The translations under genes were made by a program, and so were the position numbers. Positions 44,723 through 53,633 of a DNA stretch of 64,000 bases are shown piece after piece; the stretch's first letter is position 1; every line of letters starts with the position of its first letter. A model generated the notes under the pieces. It saw only the letters and a list, made by a program, of their open reading frames with translations. It was not told where the DNA came from and searched no databases. Source of the stretch: CAYGVX01 sp964395545 (GTDB lineage Archaea > Thermoproteota > Bathyarchaeia > Bathyarchaeales > SOJC01); contig CAYNAW010000001.1 in assembly GCA_964395545.1 (NCBI GenBank), positions 12,886-76,885 of the forward strand, read 5' to 3'.

Positions 44723-44777
44723 GTTCCGGAACAACGGCTGCCGCACAGTATGCTTGTCGCGCACGAGGTAATTCAAG
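44723..44777. repeat. 55-bp direct repeat, right copy at gap 2
   Basis: Same sequence as 44568-44622; see the left copy. The remaining 109 bp before the next gene hold no other recognisable element apart from the GAGGGG ribosome-binding site. Confidence 0.95.
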
Positions 44778-44886
44778 CTTCTGTGTCAAGCTTCTGTGAA
44801 CACTTGCAGATGATGGAACACAGAAACCCTAAAATGCGCCACGAGGTGCATAAAAAGTCACTTGAAATTGCCCAGAGGGGTGGTCA

Positions 44887-45708
44887 GTGTCCACAGGGAA
44901 GCAGAAGAAGAAACTCGGTAGAGAGCAGCTACAACGCATTATCGATATATGCTGCTCCATCGAAGAGAAGGGTGTAGACCCTTTCTTGGTGGACGTGGAC
45001 CGTGTGGTCAGGACCATACACGAGTATTTTCCCGAGTGGGATGACCCCGAAGAACTCTGCCTAGACGCCGAGGCTTTGCACCAAATCGCCTCAGCCATCA
45101 AACTCCAGAGCGACTGGATCAAACACCGCTCCACATCGCTCTACACAGACCCCTTCCTAATAGAGGAAAAGCTGCGGAAGTTACCCAAATACGAAATTGC
45201 CGCAGTCTTCCTAAAGTCTTGGCACCCCCTCGTGGAGCTTGAGCAAATCTCCCCCCACAGCCTCGCCGAAGCTATGAAATATTGGCAGAGTCTGCTCCCT
45301 TTCGACGAAAGATGGCGGAAAACCGAAGCAGCTCTTATAGAGACTGGAACCGCCAGCCGAGAGGAATTGCTACGACAAAAGTTTATAGCTGAAAAAGAAT
45401 TCTCCAAGGAATTAGAAGCCTTTTGGCTGGAGCTCAGACAAAAGATCAGTGATGCCCCGAAGATTGAGTACTGGGAATTCATAGGTGCCGAAACCTACGA
45501 AGAAACCGTGAGACGCGCTTACATGACAAGCTTCTTAGTCACCTACGGCTATGCGACCCTCGAAGTTGACAGACTGGAAGAGATAGTGCACATAAAACCC
45601 TACGAAACTCCAATCCCGAAAGTAGGAAAAGACAGGCAAGCAGTTTCTCTGCCTATCCCTATAAGCATGGACGATTGGAAGAAATGGAAAGAAGGTAGGA
45701 AACATTGA
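44887..45708 (+). CDS. Kleisin-like (ScpA/Nse4-like) candidate partner of the SMC protein
   Basis: A 273-residue soluble, helical protein. The first 80 residues resemble the N-terminal domain of ScpA-type kleisins: helix, then GVDPFLVDVDRVVRTIHEYF (29-48), then EALHQIASAIKLQSDWIK (62-79), matching the pattern in which a kleisin helix packs on an SMC neck. The middle is helical with charged linkers. The end has strands and a Trp-rich segment (MDDWKKWKEG) and could include a winged helix (around 205-250). The start is a GTG at 44887 with GAGGGG just upstream. The next gene overlaps its stop. The assignment rests on pattern plus position and is not certain. Confidence 0.55.
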   Translation: MSTGKQKKKLGREQLQRIIDICCSIEEKGVDPFLVDVDRVVRTIHEYFPEWDDPEELCLDAEALHQIASAIKLQSDWIKHRSTSLYTDPFLIEEKLRKLPKYEIAAVFLKSWHPLVELEQISPHSLAEAMKYWQSLLPFDERWRKTEAALIETGTASREELLRQKFIAEKEFSKELEAFWLELRQKISDAPKIEYWEFIGAETYEETVRRAYMTSFLVTYGYATLEVDRLEEIVHIKPYETPIPKVGKDRQAVSLPIPISMDDWKKWKEGRKH

Positions 45709-46256
45709 AGAAGAAAACAATGTATGCCGCAAAACTGAAGAGAGCGACGCACATGCTCTTCTTCAAGAGACACAAGAAGCCCGGAGTGAAAGGCTGGGAA
45801 CTGAGACAGAGACTGGGCTCTGATTACCCAAAGACCCTAGCTTTGCTGAACAGCTACCTGGAAAGCCTAGACCTGCAGGTGAAAACAGTCTTCGAAGAAG
45901 AGAAACCATCAGCGAAACCGACAGCCGCACAACTGGACAGAGCGCGGTTCTTCATAATCCTCCGAGGAACCTTAACGCCTAAGGAAACGAAGATGATGGG
46001 ATGGCGCATCGACGACATTGCGGGCTTGGCCATCACAGTCTCCGCCATAATCGCTAAGAAAGGAAAAGCCTCTAGACAGGAAGTTGAACAGCTCCTGCGA
46101 GACAAACTGCCCGGCTGGAGGGTTAACTTGAACGTAGACCGCTATATCCGCTCTGGATACATAGACCAAGACCAGAGGGGGCAACTCTACCTAGACTGGC
46201 GGACGAGAGCAGAAATCGACGAGAAAACTCTGATTGATCTTCTTATCGCACAATAG
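45705..46256 (+). CDS. Winged-helix protein resembling Nse3/MAGE or ScpB
   Basis: A 183-residue basic protein. The second half has the order of a MAGE/Nse3 winged helix: DIAGLAITVSAIIAKKGKAS (104-123), a helix (QEVEQLLRDKL), VDRYIRSGYID (144-154), and the ending LYLDWRTRAE (161-170), which recalls the MAGE consensus in which Y-x-F-x-W-G-P-R-A is followed by Glu. The first half contains another possible winged helix (VKGWELRQRLGSDYPKTLALL). It starts at a TTG overlapping the stop of the kleisin-like gene (a downstream ATG at 45720 is possible), so the two are coupled. Third gene of the Smc5-like operon. Confidence 0.55.
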   Translation: MKKKTMYAAKLKRATHMLFFKRHKKPGVKGWELRQRLGSDYPKTLALLNSYLESLDLQVKTVFEEEKPSAKPTAAQLDRARFFIILRGTLTPKETKMMGWRIDDIAGLAITVSAIIAKKGKASRQEVEQLLRDKLPGWRVNLNVDRYIRSGYIDQDQRGQLYLDWRTRAEIDEKTLIDLLIAQ

Positions 46257-46285
46257 GATGGGGCAGCTGAAGGAACAAACTGGCT

Positions 46286-46579
46286 TCATTGACGGAAAAT
46301 GCAGTTGATAGAGTCAAACTCTCGGACAAAATTCAGTCCCTTTAACGTCGTCTTGTAGACTCCATTATCGTTTATTATCATGCCATTTTGGTTCAACAGC
46401 TCCAAGTACAGTTTCAGCTGAGAATGGCTAAGCCTCGCCTTGTACATTATGTATGTCTTCTTCTCTCCAGATTGCGCCGTCTTCAGAATCTCTACAATGA
46501 TGTCATGACGGTCTCGTCTGCGAAGGGACTCGTCACTTTGTATAAAACTCTCCAGTTTTCCATTCTTCTCTCTATACAC
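46286..46579 (-). CDS. Small winged-helix transcription regulator
   Basis: A 97-residue winged-helix protein: RHDIIVEILKTAQSGEKKT, then YIMYKARLSHSQLKLYLELL (recognition helix), then NGMIINDNGVYKTTLKGLNF (wing and final helix). This is the common archaeal ArnR1-like wHTH type, found in many copies in TACK genomes. It is convergent with the Smc5-like operon (30 bp from its end) and probably autonomous. Confidence 0.82.
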   Translation of the reverse strand: MYREKNGKLESFIQSDESLRRRDRHDIIVEILKTAQSGEKKTYIMYKARLSHSQLKLYLELLNQNGMIINDNGVYKTTLKGLNFVREFDSINCIFRQ

Positions 46580-47302
46580 GTCGACTATGTAAGCGGCCTC
46601 CTTCTCCTCGATGGCACACTCATGAACATCGGGTGTCTTGTGTGTAATAAGGATTCACTTCACCTGCCAACATCGTACGTTTGAACTACCAGAGCAGTTT
46701 TGTTGTTTTGCATTATTAATGCCCCAAAGAAGAGAGGGAGAGCAGTCTTTGGAAACAGTCTAATCCGCTCTCTTCATACGAGTTCCCGAAGAGAAATGAC
46801 CAATTCTGCACATCAGTTGACGCATTGGCATGGGTGCCATGATAGTTGCTTGTCTCTTCTTCCCAGAAGGCCTTTGTTCGTAGGTACTGTAACTTTGCCT
46901 TGAGAAACAGAGTTTTAGTGGCTGGTTGGAGGCGGAGGGGGCATCGCCGTTACCCTAGCGCTGGTCCCTTTGCTCCGAGTCATGCGCAGTGCGCGTACGA
47001 GGCTCGCAGCCTACCGCAGAAGAAACGCCAGCTGCACAAAGGTCAAGTGGTGTCTATCGAGGGCGCCTACAACCGGGATGAGCGCACCTTAACGATGGAT
47101 GCGTAACGTGACGCGCTTACGGTCTAATGCGTGCGCGTTCTCTGGTTTGTGTGTGCCTGTGTGTCTGTCTAAGCATAGATAACGGGGAAGACAAGTAGAG
47201 AAGTGGAGAGAGATAGATAGGCGTTTGACCTTTTTCTCTGCTTGAAGAGAGCGAATCCTGAGGGGCGACATACACCTTTGCGTGATCATGGTAAGAGGAG
47301 AA
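46580..47302. other. Long intergenic region before the CooS-like gene
   Basis: More than 700 bp without a convincing gene. A GC-richer patch (about 46920-47140) holds a plus-strand open frame at 46846-47106, but its product is basic, low-complexity and family-less. CGTAA...TTACG forms a small inverted repeat at about 47102-47121. I could not fold a tRNA, RNase P RNA or SRP RNA here. A structured non-coding RNA remains possible for the GC-rich patch. Confidence 0.35.
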
Positions 47303-47344
47303 CTTTTTTATGCTTTCGGCGATAGTCTGGTGCTTTTAGAGGAG
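47303..47344 (+). promoter_or_regulatory. Promoter and ribosome-binding site of the CooS-like gene
   Basis: CTTTTTTATGC at 47303-47313 fits box A. AGAGGAG at 47338-47344 lies 8 nt before the ATG at 47353, so this gene appears to be transcribed from its own promoter with a very short leader. Confidence 0.5.
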
Positions 47345-47352
47345 CGAGCAAC

Positions 47353-49251
47353 ATGCAAGAAGAGAAGGTTTCCTATCATGCATCAGTTCGTAGACTCCAC
47401 GAGAAACTCAAAAAAGATAATATGAATAATATTTGGGACCGATATGATGCTCAGGGGCTAGGTGATCCTGACAGAAGATGCCCTTTTTGTATGGCTGGAG
47501 TGCGATGCGACTTGTGTTCTAACGGACCTTGCCGTGCGGACGCATCAAAAAACAAAAGAGGCGTGTGTGGCATTACGGCCGACGGCATGGCCATGCGAAT
47601 GATGCTCCTTAGAAACGTTATGGGTGCATCAACCTACCATTACCATACAGACCAGACTATCAGGACCCTTCGAGCAACAGCCAACAATAAGACTCCCTTT
47701 AAAATTCAAGAGCCGCAGAAACTGAGAGCATTGGCCAGTCGTCTTGGTGTAGACACTTCAGGATCTGATGGTGAAGTTGCAGTTCGCTTATGTGACTTCG
47801 CCGAAGCTGATTTCAGAAGGAAACATTATGAACCAAGCCAAATCGTAGAGATGTTGGCTCCGCAAGAACGCAAAGAAGTTTGGAGGAAGCTGGGCATCTT
47901 TCCAGGCGGAATATTCGGCGAAATGATGCAAGCCACGAGTTCGTGTCTGACTAACGTTGACGGTTACTATGCCAGTCTGGCTTTAAAGGCGATGCGTATG
48001 GCCATCGCCATGGCTTATCAGAGTCAACTGATCAACGAGTATTGTCAAGATGTCTTGTATGGCGTGCCCAGACCTCACAAGATGCGTGTCGATCTTGGTG
48101 TTCTGGATCCTGATTATGTCAATGTGTTGCCGAACGGTCATGAACCTTTTCTTGGCTTTGCAATGGTTCAGCTTGCCAGAATGCCCGAGTGGCAACAAAA
48201 AGCAAAAGCAGCCGGTGCCAAAGGACTGCGCATCATCGCCAACATTGAAACAGGTCAAGAAATGATTCAACGATGGAACATGGACGAGGTGTTCTACGGC
48301 TTTACCGGGAACTGGATCATGCAGGAAGCTGTTCTTGCGAGTGGTTGCGTAGACCTTTTCGCTTGTGACATGAATTGCTCCATGCCGATAGATCCTTTGT
48401 ATGCTGAGAAATACAAATTCAAACTTGTACCCGTCAGTGAGCTTGTAGCGTTCGAAGGTGTCATTGATCGGGTCGATTATGAACCCGAGAAAGCGGAGTT
48501 GCAGGCTGCACAGCTTCTGGGTATGGCAATCGACAACTTCAAAGAACGCAGAGCTTCAGTGGCACCCGTCACTCAATTGCCTATGAAAGAGGCCGTAGTC
48601 GGTTTCTCAACTGAAAGCATTCTTGAAGCATTAGGCGGATCTCTCACTCCTTTGCTTGAGGCAATAAAGAACGGTACCATTCGAGGTATTGCAGGACTGG
48701 TTTCATGTACATCGCTGAGGGATTCGGGACAGGACGTGCACAGCGTCAGAATAGCCAAGGAACTGATCAAACGAGACATCCTCGTTCTCTCATTGGGCTG
48801 CGGCAATGCGGCCATGCAGGTGGCAGGTTTATGCAGTGTGGAAGCCAAGGAATTGGCTGGTCCAGGCTTGAAGAGTCTATGCGAGAAGTTAGATACGCCT
48901 CCGGTTCTCAGCTATGGTACATGCACCGACACTGGGCGTCTCGCAGATATGCTGGCGGCTGTCTCAGAGGCGTTAAAAGTGTCTATTCCAGACTTGCCCG
49001 TTGTTGCCGTCGCTCCCGAATACATGGAACAGAAGGCCACAATTGACGCTGTCTTCGCTTTGGCGCTAGGCCTTTACACGTACGTGAACCCTGTGCCTAC
49101 TGTAACAGGTGCGCCAAACTTGGTCAAGCTATTAACCCAAGATTGCGAACAACTCACCGGCGGACTGTTGAATGTTGAAAAAGACGCTGTGAACGCGGCA
49201 AGCTCGATTCTTGCTCGCATCGAAGAAAAAAGAAATAAAATCGGAATCTAA
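47353..49251 (+). CDS. CooS-family protein with hybrid-cluster-type ligands (CooS-V-like), probably not a CO dehydrogenase
   Basis: A 632-residue protein of the Ni,Fe-CODH/hybrid cluster protein superfamily. It has the B-cluster Cys (C52, C55, C60, C72), a CPFC pair (C43, C46) possibly for the D-cluster, and active-site ligands His263 (NGHEPFL), Cys342, Cys452, Cys483 and Cys524. Where CODH has the Ni-binding-site cysteine (Cys295 in C. hydrogenoformans CODH-II), this protein has Glu299 (ANIETGQE). The later motif is EQK (Glu559-Lys561, YMEQKA), the form seen in hybrid cluster proteins. CooS-V of C. hydrogenoformans, which also lacks a canonical cysteine, holds an Fe-S-oxo cluster and reacts with hydroxylamine, not CO. 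A similar redox role is likely. No CooC, CooF or acetyl-CoA synthase gene is nearby. Confidence 0.88.
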   Translation: MQEEKVSYHASVRRLHEKLKKDNMNNIWDRYDAQGLGDPDRRCPFCMAGVRCDLCSNGPCRADASKNKRGVCGITADGMAMRMMLLRNVMGASTYHYHTDQTIRTLRATANNKTPFKIQEPQKLRALASRLGVDTSGSDGEVAVRLCDFAEADFRRKHYEPSQIVEMLAPQERKEVWRKLGIFPGGIFGEMMQATSSCLTNVDGYYASLALKAMRMAIAMAYQSQLINEYCQDVLYGVPRPHKMRVDLGVLDPDYVNVLPNGHEPFLGFAMVQLARMPEWQQKAKAAGAKGLRIIANIETGQEMIQRWNMDEVFYGFTGNWIMQEAVLASGCVDLFACDMNCSMPIDPLYAEKYKFKLVPVSELVAFEGVIDRVDYEPEKAELQAAQLLGMAIDNFKERRASVAPVTQLPMKEAVVGFSTESILEALGGSLTPLLEAIKNGTIRGIAGLVSCTSLRDSGQDVHSVRIAKELIKRDILVLSLGCGNAAMQVAGLCSVEAKELAGPGLKSLCEKLDTPPVLSYGTCTDTGRLADMLAAVSEALKVSIPDLPVVAVAPEYMEQKATIDAVFALALGLYTYVNPVPTVTGAPNLVKLLTQDCEQLTGGLLNVEKDAVNAASSILARIEEKRNKIGI

Positions 49252-49443
49252 ATAGAAATCGCACGCAGTATCATCCGCAAAGGCGATACGAACTCAAAGA
49301 GATTGGACAAGAACACTCAGATACAGGTTCGCAGGTGGGGCGAGAATTACACACACACGCGACTCAGCAAGAACGGGTGCTTCGCACACTTATTCGATGC
49401 CAAAAGAGCCATCCGATACTGCGCCTTTGGCCGCCCAAAAAAG

Positions 49444-52380
49444 TCATGACGTTCCAGCAAGAAATTCTCGAGCGTCTCCGCCTCCCAACTTCCTCAATTT
49501 GCCATCTTTCTTCCCTTTCCAGTATGGGCTATGTCTGACAAAACTAATCTTCGCCTTCAACAGGTCCATGTAGAAATCATCTTCGGCCGGGTGCATCCGT
49601 CCAAGGATTCTGAAGGCTGTCTCCGGTCCGACGCCCCTAGTCTGCAGTGCAACTACGGCTCTTCTCCCGTAACTGAGGACTAGGTCTGCAGTTCGGCGGG
49701 CATAAATCAGTTCTTCTAGCTCTTCCGGCGGCAATTCCTTCCCCTCCTGCCTCCTCTGCAACGAGGCGGTTAGCCGGGCAGCGTCTTGTGCAAACCTCAG
49801 CTTTGCCAAAAGCCCTGAACCACACTTTTCGCATAGAAGTCTCTCAGGTAAATCTCGCACTCTTGCTTCTTTGGCTGGGTTGCCGCAGGAGAGACACAGA
49901 AGCCTCACATTCCTAGCCAGTGACGACTTCTTCATCTTCTCTATGTTGCTCAAGAGAACGTGTTCAGGTGCCATAAGCTCCGCGACTTCGGACTGTTTTG
50001 CGAAGATTCGATAGGCTAACGGCGTGGGCTTCTCGAGTCGTATCAACGTGCTGACCTTGATTTTGTCCTTTTTCACGTCTAGCATTATCTGCTTGGTAGC
50101 CTCTAAGTCCACCTTCTCAGCCATAGCCTCGCGAACAGTCTCCTCGTAGATGGGTGTGCCCTTGAAGCGCGAGGGAAGTTCGGCCATCCTCTCTGGACTC
50201 ATCGTCTTCCCTCTTGGCAATGCACCGAAGCGTTCAGCGACGAACTTCATTCTGTAAGCGAAGGGAAAACGTGCATCTACGTAATCGTTGAGCGCCTTCT
50301 CCACATCCTCAGATGAGAGGTTGAATAGCAGTTGGTGGACTCTCTGCAGCATCTTCTCATCCACTTTTCGTGGTGTCTCGATTAGGATACGGTAACCGTC
50401 ATTCCACCATCCGACAATCAATTCGTTGTCTGACAGGATGGCGTCGAAGACGCTCCCTAACGTGCGGTTCACGACTTCTCCAAAGCAAGCGTGGACTATG
50501 ATGTACTTGTCGAAAGCTTCGAGCAGAACATGATTGTGAGTGGGGAGCGGCAGGTTCTCCTTCAGGTAGGCGTGTACCTCTCTGACCGGTTCCAGAAGCG
50601 CGGTCTTCTCTACTCCGAGTTTCTTCGAGAGCTTCTCAGCAGTCGACTCGACGCTTCCATTTTTCTGCAGTTCCCCTGCAATCTCTTCTCGCAGCTTTCC
50701 TACTGCCGCAGCCAGGGCTATGGGTATGGGAAGCATCTCTCCGTCCCATCCGGGAATCGCGGCGAACTGGTCCTCTGAGGGAACCACGTACACCGTGCCT
50801 GTTTCGTCCTCTATCTGCACGATGCGCCACACGTTGCCCTTGCAGATGAAGCTCAGTCCTAGGCGCGCTCGTAGCGCCATGAATTCGTCGCCCAACGTGC
50901 CTATCTTGCGGTCTGAGAGGATGTCGACTATGGGATAGCGTTTTTCGTCAGGTATCATAGACAAGTTCCTGTAATAGTAGTCTCGGGTCCGCCGGGTCTT
51001 CCTTAACACATCGCCTTCCAGCCTCACTTCTCCTAAGTAGTTCAGGTAGCTTGTCACTTCTAAAAGCTTGGCTCTAGACATGCCTCTGAACGGGTAGGCT
51101 CGATGGAAGATTCCTAGAACTTCGTCAACCGTGACCTCTCGTCTATCCATCACGATGCCTACAGTCTGATGTGCCGCCACGTCCAAGGCGTTTTCATGAA
51201 TTAGAATGGGCTCCAGCATTCCCCTTCGGGCTTTCTGTGTCGTTGCGAGTGCTTCTAAGACGTCTTCGGAGAAGGCTGTAACGATGACTCCTTTCGATAC
51301 TAGGTTCAAGCGATGTCCACTTCTGCCAACTCGCTGGATGAGACTGCTGACTTGTCGTGGAGACAGATACTGTATCACGAGGTCCACTTGACCTATGTCG
51401 ATGCCCAGCTCAAGAGTGCTGGTACACACCATTGCCTTCAGAATGTTTGTCTTGAACTCGTCCTCTATTCGGGCCCTCTCCTCCCTCGACAAGGAACCAT
51501 GATGCACTGCAACGTCATCAGTAAGCAGGTTCAACTTGTGTCCCAGCATCTCAGCGTTTGTTCGACTGTTGACAAAGAGAAGCGTCGAGGTATGCTGCTT
51601 CACCAAGTCGAGCATTCGGCTGATTCTCGCAGCCGCTTCTGGAGTTGTCTTCAACTTCTCAGCCAAGTCGAAATCAGCCTCGGCAGGAACTGGGTATTCA
51701 ACCGTGTAAGTGCAGCCTTTGGGCAGGGAAATCTCCACGATCTTGACAGGTCTGTCTGCACCAGCGAGGAACTTCGCCACCTTTTCGGGGTCCTCCACGG
51801 TCGCCGACAAGCCTACTCTCTGGAACTCTCCGCCAACAACTTCGCAGAGCCTCTCCAGGGCCACAGAAAACTGAACGCCTCGCTTGTCCCCAGCCAACTC
51901 ATGAACCTCGTCAACAATCACGCAACGCACATGACGCAGATGCTCTCTCATCCTGACGCCGGGCAATACTGCTTGCAGGGTCTCAGGAGTGGTCACGAGA
52001 ATGTCGGGCGGATGAAGCGCCTGTTTCCTACGCATCTTTGCCTCAGTGTCGCCGTGGCGAACTTGGATCAAGAACCCGAGTTTCGTCGCCCAGTATGACA
52101 GGCGCCTCATCATGTCACGATTTAGGGCGCGAAGCGGAGTTATGTACAGGACAGAAATGCCCTGCCTGCTCGGCTCTTCAAGGATTCTTGCGAACACCGG
52201 AAGGAGGATGGCTTCTGTTTTGCCGCTTCCAGTAGGGGCAACTAGAAGGACGTTCTCGCCTTTCAAGAGAAACGGGATAGCTTTAACCTGAGGCTCTGTG
52301 GGTTCGAGCAGTCCCAGCTCCGCCAAGCCCTCTTGAACAGGTTGAGGCAAAAGCTTGAAGACGTGTTCCTCTGCTCTCAA
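49444..52380 (-). CDS. lhr: Lhr-family superfamily 2 helicase
   Basis: A 978-residue ATP-dependent helicase. Motifs: Q motif TEPQVKAIPFLL, Walker A APTGSGKTEA, Ia TPLRALNRD, DEVH box (CVIVDEVHELAG), SAT (GLSATVEDPE), and motif VI QRVGRSGHR. These are followed by the winged-helix and beta-barrel Lhr core (about 430-800). The C-terminus adds a Cys4 zinc element (CLSCGNPAKEA...LCEKCGSG) and a helical tail. Archaeal Lhr enzymes unwind branched DNA or RNA-DNA hybrids in repair. The start is a TTG at 52380 with AGGT upstream. The call is secure at family level; Lhr1 versus Lhr2 cannot be settled by eye. Confidence 0.9.
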   Translation of the reverse strand: MRAEEHVFKLLPQPVQEGLAELGLLEPTEPQVKAIPFLLKGENVLLVAPTGSGKTEAILLPVFARILEEPSRQGISVLYITPLRALNRDMMRRLSYWATKLGFLIQVRHGDTEAKMRRKQALHPPDILVTTPETLQAVLPGVRMREHLRHVRCVIVDEVHELAGDKRGVQFSVALERLCEVVGGEFQRVGLSATVEDPEKVAKFLAGADRPVKIVEISLPKGCTYTVEYPVPAEADFDLAEKLKTTPEAAARISRMLDLVKQHTSTLLFVNSRTNAEMLGHKLNLLTDDVAVHHGSLSREERARIEDEFKTNILKAMVCTSTLELGIDIGQVDLVIQYLSPRQVSSLIQRVGRSGHRLNLVSKGVIVTAFSEDVLEALATTQKARRGMLEPILIHENALDVAAHQTVGIVMDRREVTVDEVLGIFHRAYPFRGMSRAKLLEVTSYLNYLGEVRLEGDVLRKTRRTRDYYYRNLSMIPDEKRYPIVDILSDRKIGTLGDEFMALRARLGLSFICKGNVWRIVQIEDETGTVYVVPSEDQFAAIPGWDGEMLPIPIALAAAVGKLREEIAGELQKNGSVESTAEKLSKKLGVEKTALLEPVREVHAYLKENLPLPTHNHVLLEAFDKYIIVHACFGEVVNRTLGSVFDAILSDNELIVGWWNDGYRILIETPRKVDEKMLQRVHQLLFNLSSEDVEKALNDYVDARFPFAYRMKFVAERFGALPRGKTMSPERMAELPSRFKGTPIYEETVREAMAEKVDLEATKQIMLDVKKDKIKVSTLIRLEKPTPLAYRIFAKQSEVAELMAPEHVLLSNIEKMKKSSLARNVRLLCLSCGNPAKEARVRDLPERLLCEKCGSGLLAKLRFAQDAARLTASLQRRQEGKELPPEELEELIYARRTADLVLSYGRRAVVALQTRGVGPETAFRILGRMHPAEDDFYMDLLKAKISFVRHSPYWKGKKDGKLRKLGGGDAREFLAGTS

Positions 52381-52498
52381 TCGAGAAACCTACGGCAAAA
52401 GCGTGCTGCTTGCTGATAATCTTTTTGCAGAAAGAAGGCTGGTTGAGCGAGCCTCCAAGATACGTAAGAGAAAGGAGAGGGTGCTGATTAAGCCCTGT

Positions 52499-52717
52499 TT
52501 ATGCCTCGGAAGGCGTTGTGATGTGAGCCCACACTGTTACCAGCATGATCGTGAGAAAGGCGCCGGCGAAACCTGAAAGAATCCACTCAAGCATCAAGCT
52601 TGGAAATATGAGGGTTGTAAGCCATGGGATGAGGTATCTTGCGGTCACGTTGGCGATGATTCCTGCTATGAAGCCTAGCAGCCCGAACAAGGCGAATACT
52701 CTTATCCTGTCACCCAT
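52499..52717 (-). CDS. Small two-helix membrane protein
   Basis: A 72-residue protein with two hydrophobic segments (VFALFGLLGFIAGIIANV; WILSGFAGAFLTIMLVTVWA). The ATG at 52717 is preferred because AAGGTG lies a few bases upstream; the open frame extends to 52774. Not recognised. It lies alone between lhr and the Cdv cluster, divergent from the latter. Confidence 0.5.
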   Translation of the reverse strand: MGDRIRVFALFGLLGFIAGIIANVTARYLIPWLTTLIFPSLMLEWILSGFAGAFLTIMLVTVWAHITTPSEA

Positions 52718-52862
52718 TTTTGTCACCTTGAGTAGACTTACTACAGATGAGCTCCTTTTTAGACTAACTGACACAAAACTGTCTATAATCGAGAAAAAAC
52801 CCTGCTTCTCTTACATTAAGAGATTTAAAGCTCTAAACAATTTTTAAAAAGCCTATAGCGCC

Positions 52863-52939
52863 ACATATATACCTAAGTGTTTAACCCATAATAACAATGT
52901 AATAATACGTTTTTAACAACCCCATTGTCCTTAGGAGGT
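52863..52939 (+). promoter_or_regulatory. Promoter and leader of the Cdv cluster
   Basis: ACATATATA at 52863-52871 fits box A in an AT-rich stretch. A perfect AGGAGGT at 52933-52939 precedes the ATG at 52949. The leader of roughly 50 nt and strong ribosome-binding site suggest high, regulated expression of the four division genes. Confidence 0.55.
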
Positions 52940-52948
52940 AACTAAATT

Positions 52949-53605
52949 ATGTCAGAAAGATTCGCCAAGAGATGGGAAGAAGCATCAGACCAGCAACCGT
53001 TCGCAACGAAGATTAAGGAGTCTTTGAGGCCACCAGGACCACTGAAACCACGACTCGACATGGCTATTCGACGCATCGAACTGCAAGTCCAGAGGCTTGA
53101 CCAGGCGAGTGACCGCTTCAACGAGCGCGACAAGAAAATCTTCGCCAGAATAGTCGAGGCTTACACAAAACACGACATGGCGCGCGCAAATGTCTTCGCA
53201 AACGAGCTTGCCGAGATTAGGAAAATGGAAAAGATGATCATGCACGGCAGACTTGCCCTCGAACAGATCGTGTTGAGACTTCGAACAGTTTCTGAGCTAG
53301 GCGACATCGTGACCACACTGGCCCCCGCAGTCGGCGTACTCAGTTCAGTGAAAAACGGCATGGCTGCGATTTTCCCCGAAGCCGAGAGAGAACTCGGGCA
53401 GATAGGCAACTTGTTGAACGGCATAATAATCGACGCTGGACAGAGCACGGGCCTAACGATCAACTTCGACTCGGCAAACGAAGACGCGCAGAAGATTCTT
53501 GCAGAAGCATCGTCAGTGGCAGAGCAGAAAATCAAGGAGAAATTCCCAGAGCTTCCCCCAGGCATCCCAGAGATGGGAGAAAAGACGCCCACAAAGACCG
53601 CTTAG
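52949..53605 (+). CDS. ESCRT-III protein, CdvB paralog
   Basis: A 218-residue Snf7-type protein that should polymerise at the division site. It has the basic first helices (PLKPRLDMAIRRIELQVQRLDQ), the typical ARANVFANELAEIRKMEKM helix and an acidic C-terminal part. Near the end FPELPPGIPE is a MIM2-like motif expected to bind the MIT domain of CdvC. Unlike the larger CdvB at 54419 it lacks a C-terminal winged helix, so it resembles the CdvB1/B2-type paralogs. First gene of the cluster, with a perfect ribosome-binding site. Confidence 0.88.
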   Translation: MSERFAKRWEEASDQQPFATKIKESLRPPGPLKPRLDMAIRRIELQVQRLDQASDRFNERDKKIFARIVEAYTKHDMARANVFANELAEIRKMEKMIMHGRLALEQIVLRLRTVSELGDIVTTLAPAVGVLSSVKNGMAAIFPEAERELGQIGNLLNGIIIDAGQSTGLTINFDSANEDAQKILAEASSVAEQKIKEKFPELPPGIPEMGEKTPTKTA

Positions 53606-53633
53606 AGCGGACATAGCTTAGAGGTGGTTCATC

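Noticed and set aside
46846..47106. 86-codon plus-strand frame before the CooS-like gene
   Set aside because: Basic, family-less and without start signals; its openness may come from local GC content.
47353..49251. Plain annotation as catalytic CO dehydrogenase
   Set aside because: A cysteine needed for the Ni,Fe cluster is replaced by Glu and hybrid-cluster ligands are present.
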